DNA from: Spirochaetaceae bacterium
GTDB taxonomy: Bacteria; Spirochaetota; Spirochaetia; Treponematales; Breznakiellaceae
Length of the DNA stretch: 5,433 nucleotides
Reading direction: 5' to 3'
Assembly: GCA_031268255.1 (NCBI GenBank)
Contig: JAIRXO010000283.1
Location: 1-5,433 of the forward strand
Shown here: piece after piece, positions 1 through 5,433 of the stretch
How the letters are laid out: each line of letters starts with the position of its first letter
Position numbering within the stretch: the stretch's first letter is position 1
The notes under the pieces: model-generated
The model's input: the letters and a program-made list of their open reading frames with translations, nothing else
What the model was told of the DNA's origin: nothing
The model's database searches: none
Position numbers and translations under genes: made by a program

Positions 1-171
1 GTAAATATAAATGAAATTACAAAACTAAATCCTTTTTCGTATAAAGAGCGAATTGTTAAAACACTGCTTCCTGAGAAAAAACTGCACGCTGTATGTACCC
101 ATACCGTCAATTTCTCGGAACACTATATGCTTCGTGATATAAAAACACGGCGCTTAAAGCTGTTTTCTTGA
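1..171 (+). CDS. C-terminal fragment of an unrecognised protein (5' end outside window)
   Basis: The frame starting at base 1 is open for 56 codons and ends at a TGA at 169-171. The fragment is lysine- and arginine-rich near its end (around DIKTRRLKLFS) and shows no motif, membrane segment or signal that I recognise, so no function is assigned. Two things suggest a real gene tail: it is open from the window edge, and its stop lies only 3 nt before the ATG of a clear glycosyltransferase that lacks its own ribosome site, as expected for the preceding gene of an operon. The stretch is AT-rich (59 G+C in the first 170 bases by hand count, about 35%), lower than everything downstream. By position it may be another enzyme of surface glycan synthesis, but that rests on context alone. 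Confidence 0.6.
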   Translation, partial: VNINEITKLNPFSYKERIVKTLLPEKKLHAVCTHTVNFSEHYMLRDIKTRRLKLFS

Positions 172-174
172 TAT

Positions 175-1329
175 ATGAATATACTCGGCATCTTTCTTAA
201 CAATACAATCAGAACCGGAGGTGACAGACGCTATCTTGAGTTAATGGAAGAACTTGCGGGCAGGGGGAACAGGGTCTTTGTCATCATGAACAGCCTCTTT
301 GACTATACGCCTGTCCATCTGCAAAGAATATGTATTCCGGTCAGTTATACCTATAGAGGGTTCCCCCCCGCGTCCTGGCTGTTCAGGCATAAGATAAAAG
401 CCAATCTACCGTTAATCAAAAACGCTATAGGCCCCGCTGTGGACTTTTTGCATATCCACGGCGACACCCATCTCAAGGCAGCGCTTTTCCTTCGGAAAAA
501 ATTTGGCCTTCCCTTGTTTTACGCTTTTCGCTGCAATGACATAGACAGGGCCCGTATTCTGAGAAAAAGCGGCGGCCTGACAGTGGGAGAGTATCTTTTT
601 TCTGTTATATACGATCCTGTAAACCGCCACCGGGAAAAACTTGCCGCCAGATACGCCAGCCTTATTACCTTTCAAAATGATGTTGACAGGCAGCTTTTTT
701 TAAGGCGGACATCCGCGGCATCTTCAAAAACGGTTATTATTCCTGGTAATATAGGCCCTCCCCGATGCAAGCCGGAATATAAAAACAAAAACCAGTCGAC
801 CGAAGTCAAAAAAATCCTTTATGTCGGGGTAGTTTCTTCGAGTAAAGGACTTTGGGATCTGCTTGCGGCCCTTACGCTGGTTAAGAAAAGCGGATTACAT
901 GAATTTACCTGTTCTGTATTGGGACGGGGGGATCAAACCCGAACAAAAGACTTCATAAAAAAACTTAATATTCAGGACCATATTCGTTTTGAAGGATTCA
1001 AGGACCCCTTTCCGTTCCTCGCTTCATGCGACCTCATGGTCTACCCTACCCTCTATGACGCCTTTCCCGACACGGTTCTGGAAGCCCTGCATACCGGATG
1101 CCCTGTCCTGGCTTCCGCTGTAGGCGGGCTGCCCGATATGCTTCAGTATGACGAACTGCTTTTTCCCGCCAATGATGTCAGGAAAATCGCGGATAAAATA
1201 AAAAAATGCATGGCCGATAAAAAGTATTATGATTCAGTGCGCGCATTATGCCATAAACGTGCGCAAGTGTATCATTTTGACTGGGCAGAACGTTTTGAAA
1301 AAGCCATGCGGGATTATACCGGCAAATAA
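175..1329 (+). CDS. GT4-family (GT-B fold) glycosyltransferase
   Basis: This 384-residue protein looks like a retaining glycosyltransferase of the GT4 / group 1 type, a cytoplasmic enzyme that moves a sugar from a nucleotide donor to a growing glycan. The N-terminal acceptor half opens with MNILGIFLNN and a GG pair at residues 15-16, typical of a first Rossmann strand and glycine loop. The linker holds IPGN (189-192). The C-terminal donor half has LYVG at 215-218 with the conserved lysine-glycine at 224-225, then the signature YDAFPDTVLEAL (294-305), a D-x7-E form of the usual E-x7-E pair (D295, E303), followed by GCPVLAS (308-314) and GG (317-318). The arginine often found just after the donor-half glycine is a valine here (V219). 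Length is normal for the family. There is no Shine-Dalgarno before the ATG, so translation is probably coupled to the upstream gene, whose stop is 3 nt away and in the same frame. Donor and acceptor are unknown; no gene symbol is justified. Confidence 0.9.
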   Translation: MNILGIFLNNTIRTGGDRRYLELMEELAGRGNRVFVIMNSLFDYTPVHLQRICIPVSYTYRGFPPASWLFRHKIKANLPLIKNAIGPAVDFLHIHGDTHLKAALFLRKKFGLPLFYAFRCNDIDRARILRKSGGLTVGEYLFSVIYDPVNRHREKLAARYASLITFQNDVDRQLFLRRTSAASSKTVIIPGNIGPPRCKPEYKNKNQSTEVKKILYVGVVSSSKGLWDLLAALTLVKKSGLHEFTCSVLGRGDQTRTKDFIKKLNIQDHIRFEGFKDPFPFLASCDLMVYPTLYDAFPDTVLEALHTGCPVLASAVGGLPDMLQYDELLFPANDVRKIADKIKKCMADKKYYDSVRALCHKRAQVYHFDWAERFEKAMRDYTGK

Positions 1330-1345
1330 AATCTTAGCGGCCATC

Positions 1346-1375
1346 TTGTATATTTATCTGTAACAGCAGTATAGT
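1346..1375 (+). promoter_or_regulatory. Possible sigma-70-type promoter before the GT8-like gene
   Basis: A -10-like TATAGT (1370-1375, five of six consensus bases) lies 18 nt after TTGTAT (1346-1351, only three of six). It sits in the 93-nt gap between two glycosyltransferase genes, about 48 nt ahead of the GTG start, where an internal promoter would be expected. The -35 match is poor, so this is a weak candidate. If real, transcription would begin near 1381-1383, just in front of the inverted repeat at 1384-1402. Confidence 0.3.
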
Positions 1376-1383
1376 GGAACAGA

Positions 1384-1402
1384 TTGAATGTTAAACTTTC
1401 AA
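1384..1402. repeat. Near-perfect 19-nt inverted repeat, possible operator
   Basis: TTGAATGTT (1384-1392) and AACTTTCAA (1394-1402) are inverted copies around a single central A, with one mismatch in nine pairs. The repeat lies between the candidate -10 box and the ribosome site of the GT8-like gene. The central spacing of one base is wrong for a stable RNA hairpin but suits a dimeric DNA-binding repressor. It may also be chance in an AT-rich gap. Confidence 0.4.
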
Positions 1403-1407
1403 CATAG

Positions 1408-1414
1408 AGGGGAG
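1408..1414 (+). promoter_or_regulatory. Ribosome binding site of the GT8-like gene
   Basis: AGGGGAG at 1408-1414 ends 8 nt before the GTG at 1423. This strong purine block at standard spacing is what fixes the GTG as the start. Confidence 0.75.
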
Positions 1415-1422
1415 CGGTTTCC

Positions 1423-2265
1423 GTGAACAGGGGCATCATTACCATCGCGGTGGGCGCCAAATACATTAGGCAGGCAAAATATCTTGCCCTCTCATGCATA
1501 CTCAATACGCCCGGGACCATACGCGCGGTTATCACCGATAAACCCGAAGCCTTATCGGATTTTTATGATATGGTTATTCCCTATAATGAAGATTACGGCA
1601 GCCCGTTTACCCTCAAATTACAGCTTCACCGGTTTACGCCGTTTACAAAAACCCTCTTTATTGACGCCGATTCCCTGGTAGTACACCCGGTGGATGCATA
1701 CTGGGAGCTCCTTGAGCAGCGGGTCTTTGTGTATGCCGGAGACATGGCAACAGACGGTATCTGGTATATGGATATTGCCAAAACACTTAAAAGACTTGAT
1801 GCGGACTGGCTCCCCAAATTTAACAGCGGTATGTTTCTTTTTTCTTCCGGTAATACCGTTACCGCCCTCTTTGATACGGCCCTTGCTTATATGCGGGACA
1901 AAGATTCCGAAATAGGGTATTTTAGAGACACCATGCTGCCTGACGAACCATTTCTGGCTATGGCCCTGGCAAAATTAAAGATAGAACCATTTCCTGATTA
2001 CGGGCGCTTTTCCCGTACCTTGATAGACGCCAAAAAAGTACAGATAAACGTCGTTAAACGCGTTGCCCGTTTTATCAAACAGGGCATTCCGGTAACTCCG
2101 TTCATTGTTCATTTTTGCGGACGCTTTGGCGGCGTCTTTTATTTTATAGAAAAATTACGGCTGCATTGGTATTTTACCAGCATTGCCCAATCGATACTAT
2201 CAGCGATGCTTGATTTTATAAGAAAATTGAAAGGAGAATCAGGCTCATTCGGGAAGGCGAAATAA
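1423..2265 (+). CDS. GT8-like (GT-A fold) glycosyltransferase
   Basis: This 280-residue protein resembles the GT8 / glycogenin-LgtC group, metal-dependent enzymes that transfer a sugar from a nucleotide donor. The N-terminus (GIITIAVGAKYIRQA) fits the first strand and donor-binding loop. LFIDADSLV (78-86) carries the DXD metal motif at D81-D83. FNSGMFLF (133-140) is the family's NSG segment, DEPF (174-177) matches the D-[EQ] element before the final strands, and VHFCG (229-233) matches the HxxG metal and phosphate motif. The lysine normally three residues after that glycine (HxxGxxKPW) is missing: the segment reads HFCGRFGG. No signal peptide is visible. The C-terminal tail (about 245-280) is amphipathic and lysine-rich (IRKLKG), which may hold the enzyme at the inner membrane. 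The start is a GTG with a good ribosome site. It probably adds one residue of the surface glycan; donor and linkage are unknown. Confidence 0.85.
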   Translation: MNRGIITIAVGAKYIRQAKYLALSCILNTPGTIRAVITDKPEALSDFYDMVIPYNEDYGSPFTLKLQLHRFTPFTKTLFIDADSLVVHPVDAYWELLEQRVFVYAGDMATDGIWYMDIAKTLKRLDADWLPKFNSGMFLFSSGNTVTALFDTALAYMRDKDSEIGYFRDTMLPDEPFLAMALAKLKIEPFPDYGRFSRTLIDAKKVQINVVKRVARFIKQGIPVTPFIVHFCGRFGGVFYFIEKLRLHWYFTSIAQSILSAMLDFIRKLKGESGSFGKAK

Positions 2266-2266
2266 G

Positions 2267-2280
2267 GAAACCGGGGTTTC
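2267..2280. repeat. Short inverted repeat just after the GT8-like stop
   Basis: GAAACC (2267-2272) and GGTTTC (2275-2280) are perfect inverted copies around GG. As RNA this could fold as a 5-bp stem with a 4-nt loop, right behind the TAA at 2263-2265. No T-run follows (the next bases are TACTATATAC), so it does not qualify as an intrinsic terminator. It could protect the 3' end, attenuate weakly or be chance. The rest of the gap up to 2343 shows no convincing promoter. Confidence 0.35.
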
Positions 2281-2343
2281 TACTATATACCTTGGTTCAT
2301 CTCCCTAATATGACAATTGATTACCAGGAATGATACCATCCCC

Positions 2344-3432
2344 ATGATCACCCTCCTCGCCTACTATGAACGCATCTCGCTTTTCCATACCATGGAGCCT
2401 TTCTTTCTTAAAAAAATCAGGCCCCGCTTTTATTTTACCTCCAGTCCCGAATACTGTCTTGCAAAAGACAAGAACAGGATTCTTTTTATGGAACGCTGGT
2501 TTCAGCACAGGGAACCGAGGGACCTGGAGCCGGAGGACCTTGAGTTTATAAAAAAACTCAGGGACAAATATAAAACAATTGTTTTTTTTAACGGCCAGCC
2601 CGAGGCGGGGACAAACAGGCTTGACCTGCTTCCCTGGGTTGACAGGCTTTTTTATAAGTCCGTGTTTAGCGATGCCGCCAACTACCAAAAGGATTTATAC
2701 GCGAAAAACCTTTTTGCCCATTACTACCATGACAAATACGGCGTAAGCGACGGGGGAACCGGATACCGCTATACAGGCGGTGTTGATGATGGTAATCTTA
2801 AAAAGGCAGGGCTTTCCTGGAACATAGGCGTCGGTTCTTATCCGAGGAAGAATCTGCCCCAGCGTCTGGGGGTTCTTCTTGCCCGGGGCGGCTTTCCTGA
2901 TTTACGGTCGTTCTTTGCGGAGAAACGCGCTGTTGCGCCAAAAGATTTTTCTTCGCCCGGACGGTCCATAGAGGTGCACGCCCGAATCGACCCGGTACCA
3001 TCGGCGTCCATCTCTTTTCAGCGAAGGCTTTTTCTTGATTTGATTAAGGGCGACCGCCGTTTTCTTACCGGCCTTGTATCCCAGGCTGCCTATTACCGGG
3101 AACTGGAGGATTCAAAAATTGTGCTGTCGCCTTTTGGCTGGGGGGAGGTCTGTTTCAGGGATTTTGAGGCCGTTATTTCAGGGAGTCTGCTTTTCAAGCC
3201 TGATATGTCCCATCTAAAAACCTGGCCTGATGTGTATATACCCTATGAAACCTATGTGCCCCTTGACTGGGACGGCGGGGATCTTATGGACAAGGCTCTT
3301 GAGTATCTTGAAAATGACGCTGAGCGGGAACGTATCAGCAAAAACGCCTATGAGCAATACCGCTCTGAATTGGGGAAACTTGAAGCCCGCTTTGTTTCCC
3401 TCCTGGGAGAAGTTCTTGACAATGGTCACTGA
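2344..3432 (+). CDS. CgeB/exostosin-like glycosyltransferase (GT-B C-terminal domain)
   Basis: A 362-residue protein if started at the ATG at 2344. The C-terminal third is the recognisable part: LSPFGWGEVCFRDFEAVISG (261-280), then FKPDMSHLKTWPDVY (284-298) and YVPLDWD (304-310). This block matches the conserved donor-side segment of CgeB / 'glycosyl transferases group 1' proteins, often annotated as exostosin-like, where the acidic residue in RDFEA is the counterpart of the GT-B catalytic-side acid. The N-terminal half (ITLLAYYERISLF onward) is divergent and gives no specificity. No signal peptide: cytoplasmic. The same frame runs back to a TTG at 2317, adding nine residues (371 in total), but no Shine-Dalgarno precedes the TTG; AGGA at 2326-2329 lies 14 nt before the ATG, which is long. 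I prefer the ATG because it gives a clean first strand; the choice is uncertain. The gene's end overlaps the Wzi-like gene by 11 nt, linking it to glycan export or anchoring. Confidence 0.8.
   Translation: MITLLAYYERISLFHTMEPFFLKKIRPRFYFTSSPEYCLAKDKNRILFMERWFQHREPRDLEPEDLEFIKKLRDKYKTIVFFNGQPEAGTNRLDLLPWVDRLFYKSVFSDAANYQKDLYAKNLFAHYYHDKYGVSDGGTGYRYTGGVDDGNLKKAGLSWNIGVGSYPRKNLPQRLGVLLARGGFPDLRSFFAEKRAVAPKDFSSPGRSIEVHARIDPVPSASISFQRRLFLDLIKGDRRFLTGLVSQAAYYRELEDSKIVLSPFGWGEVCFRDFEAVISGSLLFKPDMSHLKTWPDVYIPYETYVPLDWDGGDLMDKALEYLENDAERERISKNAYEQYRSELGKLEARFVSLLGEVLDNGH
3405..3412 (+). promoter_or_regulatory. Ribosome binding site of the Wzi-like gene, inside the preceding gene
   Basis: GGGAGAAG at 3405-3412 ends 9 nt before the ATG at 3422. 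It lies within the last codons of the CgeB-like gene and decides the start of the outer-membrane protein: the longer open frame reaching back to 3230 is only the alternative reading of the preceding gene and has no signal peptide at its beginning. Confidence 0.65.
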
Positions 3433-5149
3433 TGTTGATTACCGCCTCACGGCGCCCCTTTTCAAGGTTGCGCGTAACGGGCCCGGCCCGCGGCCTCTCG
3501 TCCGGGCGGTTCTGGGCCGTTTTCTCTTTGCGGTCCTGGCTCTTTTTTTTCTTGGGGGAACTTCCTTTGGCGCCGAACCTTTTACGGTTATCTCCGCCGA
3601 TGATCCCCTGCTTGAAGATCTCCGCTACCTGGTCCGTGAGGGCGGAAAGAGTTTTCTTTCCCTTACGCCGCCCCTGTCACGGGACGAGGTATACGCCATA
3701 CTGAACGAGCTTGAAACAGAAAACCTTTCCGGCCCGGCGCTCAGACGGTATCAGCGCGTTCTTGACGCCATGGTCCCTCCCCTTTCCTATGTGTCGCCGA
3801 ATTTTTCCGCGGCGTTCCATATAAACGCGGCTTTGGAGGGCCGTTTCCGTTCCAACACCGGCGTGGCCTGGCAGAAACAGGATAACAGGAGCCGGTCCCT
3901 TATAGGGCTGCCGCTTCACTTTTTTTTCAGCGATACGCTTGAACTTTTTTTGGAACCCCTGCTCGCCGTTGATCCCTGGTATTACAATCATCCCGCTTCA
4001 AACTGGGGCAGCAATGTCCCCTGGATGGCGGAACGTTTTGACCTTAATATGCCCCTGCGGGCCTTTGCCGCAGCAGGCGGAAACTGGTGGGCTTTTCAGA
4101 TTGGGAGGGACAGGCTTTCTTTTGGTCCGGGCATAACAGGCAACATGGCCGTTTCTGATAATCCTGATTACTATGATTTTGCCCGGATTAGTTTTTTCTC
4201 CGGTAACTTTAAGTATTCCGCATTGATAAGCCAGATGCCCCTTAACGCGGAACATCTGGTCGCCGATTCCGGCGATCTAATCCCACCCTCGCCTGAAGTC
4301 TCCGGCCTTATCGAAACCACCAACCGTTACCTCTACCTGCACCGCCTTGACTTCAGGCTTTTTGAAAAATTTTCCGTAGGACTAAGCGAGGGGGTCATGG
4401 CCGGGAACTCTCCCCTGGAACTTCGTTACCTTAATCCCATCATGGTCTTTCATTCCTTTTTCTCCTGGCGTGATTATCCTGGCTGGGGGAAGAAGAGCGG
4501 CTCCATGACGGGTTCGCTTTTTTCCCTTGATCTTGAATGGGCCTTTCTAAGCGGCTGGGCGCTTTACGGCCAGATTGTGATGAACGAATTTTCTACCCCC
4601 TATGAGGCAAGCCGTTACCCGGATCAGCCGCCGTCAGGCATGGGGTATCTCCTTGGCGCCGAATACGCCGCTTCCTTTAATGACTGGGCTCTCTCATTCT
4701 ACGGCGAGCTTGTGTACGCCGATCCTTTCCTATACACTCTGTCCAGCCCCTTCGCCAGCATGATATGGATGCGGCGGCTTTCAGACCTTGGGACAAAGGA
4801 TCTCCGTTATATGTTTTTCGGCCATACCGAAGGAAGGGATATGTTCCTTGCCGCCCTTGGCGCGGCGGCGCAAAATGAAAAACTCTCAGTACGTCTTGAC
4901 CTTTCCTTCAAAATGCAGGGCGGACACGGACTGGAATGGGATTGGGATACAGAGTATAATAATCAGAGAAGCCCGTCAGGGAATCCCGAGACCAGGATTC
5001 GTCTGGGCCTGGGTCTTGGATACAGGCTGTTTCCCGGTTTTACCATCGAGGGCAACATAGGAGAGACCCTGCTTTTAGACGCCGCCCATGTAAGGGGAGA
5101 GCGGAAATACGGATTTGAAGCCGGCCTTGGCGTCCGGTACTATTATTGA
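3422..5149 (+). CDS. Wzi-family capsule-assembly outer-membrane beta-barrel protein
   Basis: This 575-residue exported protein resembles the capsule assembly Wzi family, outer-membrane barrels that bind capsular polysaccharide and hold it at the surface. A hydrophobic segment (about 34-48, FLFAVLALFFLGG) followed by TSFGAEP gives a signal peptide cleaved near residue 50 or 51; about 33 residues precede it, unusually many. Residues 55-119 form a soluble alpha-rich region (DDPLLEDLRYL, PPLSRDEVYAILNEL, RRYQRVLDAM). The barrel follows with alternating aromatic strands. GRDRLSFGPGITGN (228-241) and VSDNP (244-248) match the family's conserved WGPG...G...S.N block, with F in place of the first W. 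LELRYLNPIMVFHSFF (332-347) is a second landmark. The C-terminus GLGVRYYY ends in an aromatic residue, as needed for insertion by the BAM machinery. E. coli Wzi is about 480 residues, so this one is longer. Start at 3422 is set by a good ribosome site; the first 11 nt overlap the preceding glycosyltransferase gene, arguing for co-expression. Whether it serves a capsule or another glycan is not shown. Confidence 0.8.
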   Translation: MVTDVDYRLTAPLFKVARNGPGPRPLVRAVLGRFLFAVLALFFLGGTSFGAEPFTVISADDPLLEDLRYLVREGGKSFLSLTPPLSRDEVYAILNELETENLSGPALRRYQRVLDAMVPPLSYVSPNFSAAFHINAALEGRFRSNTGVAWQKQDNRSRSLIGLPLHFFFSDTLELFLEPLLAVDPWYYNHPASNWGSNVPWMAERFDLNMPLRAFAAAGGNWWAFQIGRDRLSFGPGITGNMAVSDNPDYYDFARISFFSGNFKYSALISQMPLNAEHLVADSGDLIPPSPEVSGLIETTNRYLYLHRLDFRLFEKFSVGLSEGVMAGNSPLELRYLNPIMVFHSFFSWRDYPGWGKKSGSMTGSLFSLDLEWAFLSGWALYGQIVMNEFSTPYEASRYPDQPPSGMGYLLGAEYAASFNDWALSFYGELVYADPFLYTLSSPFASMIWMRRLSDLGTKDLRYMFFGHTEGRDMFLAALGAAAQNEKLSVRLDLSFKMQGGHGLEWDWDTEYNNQRSPSGNPETRIRLGLGLGYRLFPGFTIEGNIGETLLLDAAHVRGERKYGFEAGLGVRYYY

Positions 5150-5152
5150 GGA
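5148..5152 (+). promoter_or_regulatory. Ribosome binding site overlapping the Wzi-like stop codon
   Basis: GAGGA at 5148-5152 shares two bases with the TGA at 5147-5149 and ends 6 nt before the ATG at 5159. Terminating ribosomes are thus placed directly on the next gene's entry site, which supports one transcript and coupled translation. Confidence 0.7.
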
Positions 5153-5158
5153 AAATAC

Positions 5159-5433
5159 ATGAAGCGTGGAATTGTATTACTTTTTGTTGTCGTGCTTGTT
5201 TCCACTCTGGATGCCCAGATCATCCATGACCCCAACGACGCCCTCTACAGGGATATTGACCTGTGGGCCGTCCAGGGCTATATCACCGAGAGTCTTCCTA
5301 TGGTGAGGCCCTACCCGGCCCAGCTCCTTGATGTTCTTCTGTCCCAGGTCATAGACCGGGGCAGCGAGGCCGCGGGCATCAAGGCCCGCCGTTACCGGGA
5401 CGCCATGCTCCCCGGAAGCCGTCCGGTTCACGG
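5159..5433 (+). CDS. N-terminal part of an exported protein, probable Wzi-like paralog (3' end outside window)
   Basis: Ninety-one codons are visible before the window ends; the frame is still open. MKRGIVLLFVVVLVSTLDA is a classic Sec signal peptide with a short charged start, a hydrophobic core (5-15) and a likely cleavage after LDA (residue 19). No cysteine follows, so it is not a lipoprotein. The mature start holds LYRDIDLWAVQGYI (29-42), LPMVRPYPAQLLDVLL (46-61) and ARRYRDAMLPG (76-86). The order of elements (an acidic DP/ND opening, a helix with a conserved glycine, a P-containing turn before a hydrophobic helix, then RRY and DAM) parallels residues 55-119 of the preceding Wzi-like protein, so I infer a related periplasmic region ahead of a second outer-membrane barrel. 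The barrel itself is not in view. The ATG at 5159 has a good ribosome site that overlaps the previous stop. Local base composition is high (43 G+C in bases 5341-5400). Confidence 0.75.
   Translation, partial: MKRGIVLLFVVVLVSTLDAQIIHDPNDALYRDIDLWAVQGYITESLPMVRPYPAQLLDVLLSQVIDRGSEAAGIKARRYRDAMLPGSRPVH

Noticed and set aside
363..369. C7 tract in the GT4 gene as a phase-variation switch
   Set aside because: Seven bases is short for a slippage switch, and the run is explained by proline codons.
2230..2249. Strong AAAGGAG ribosome-like site near the end of the GT8-like gene
   Set aside because: No ATG, GTG or TTG lies at a usable distance; only an ATT at 2247 does, and the short frame behind it resembles no protein I know.
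2266..2290. Intrinsic terminator after the GT8-like gene
   Set aside because: The stem is only about 5 bp and no T-run follows it.
2305..2688. Antisense open frame of 127 codons opposite the CgeB-like gene
   Set aside because: It is the complement of a gene with clear family motifs, has no recognisable domain, and similar antisense frames occur opposite the other genes (412-675, 3677-3991, 3998-4255, 5177-5431).
3230..3421. Upstream extension of the Wzi-like frame starting at ATG 3230
   Set aside because: It lies wholly inside the CgeB-like gene in another frame, has no ribosome site, and would bury the signal peptide some 100 residues into the protein.
1..5433. CRISPR array, tRNA or rRNA gene, insertion sequence, toxin-antitoxin or phage-defence module
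   Set aside because: No repeats with regular spacing, no cloverleaf or rRNA segments, no transposase or nuclease motifs were seen; nearly all of the sequence is taken by glycan and outer-membrane genes.

Overview
The window is a stretch of a bacterial cell-surface glycan locus with every gene on the + strand. In order it holds: the C-terminal tail of an unrecognised protein; a GT4-type (GT-B) glycosyltransferase; a GT8-like (GT-A, DXD) glycosyltransferase; a CgeB/exostosin-like glycosyltransferase with a strongly conserved C-terminal block; a Wzi-type outer-membrane beta-barrel protein with a signal peptide; and the start of a second exported protein, cut by the window edge, whose N-terminus resembles the region in front of the barrel of the Wzi-like protein. 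No tRNA, rRNA, transposase, CRISPR array or integrase is visible.

Layout: 1-1329 is tightly packed. The upstream fragment stops 3 nt before the GT4 start, and the GT4 gene has no Shine-Dalgarno of its own. A 93-nt gap (1330-1422) follows; it carries a possible weak promoter, a near-perfect 19-nt inverted repeat and a good ribosome site for the GTG start of the GT8-like gene. A 78-nt gap with a small inverted repeat separates that gene from the CgeB-like gene. The last three genes are close together: the CgeB-like gene overlaps the Wzi-like gene by 11 nt, and the Wzi-like gene is followed after 9 nt by the next exported protein, whose ribosome site overlaps the preceding stop codon.

Working together (inference): cytoplasmic glycosyltransferases build or decorate a surface polysaccharide, and one or two outer-membrane proteins of the capsule-assembly (Wzi) type anchor or organise it outside the cell. 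The donor and acceptor sugars cannot be read from the sequence.

Organism: a Wzi-type barrel ending in an aromatic residue implies a two-membrane bacterium. Mid-range base composition, TTT-rich phenylalanine runs and paired exported proteins of this type recall spirochaetes of the Treponema group, but this is an impression from memory and not a demonstrated assignment. Base composition climbs from about 35% GC at the left edge to over 50% at the right, so the glycosyltransferase end may have a different history from the exported-protein end. I see a plausible surface-glycan assembly module and no convincing sign of an entirely new kind of system.
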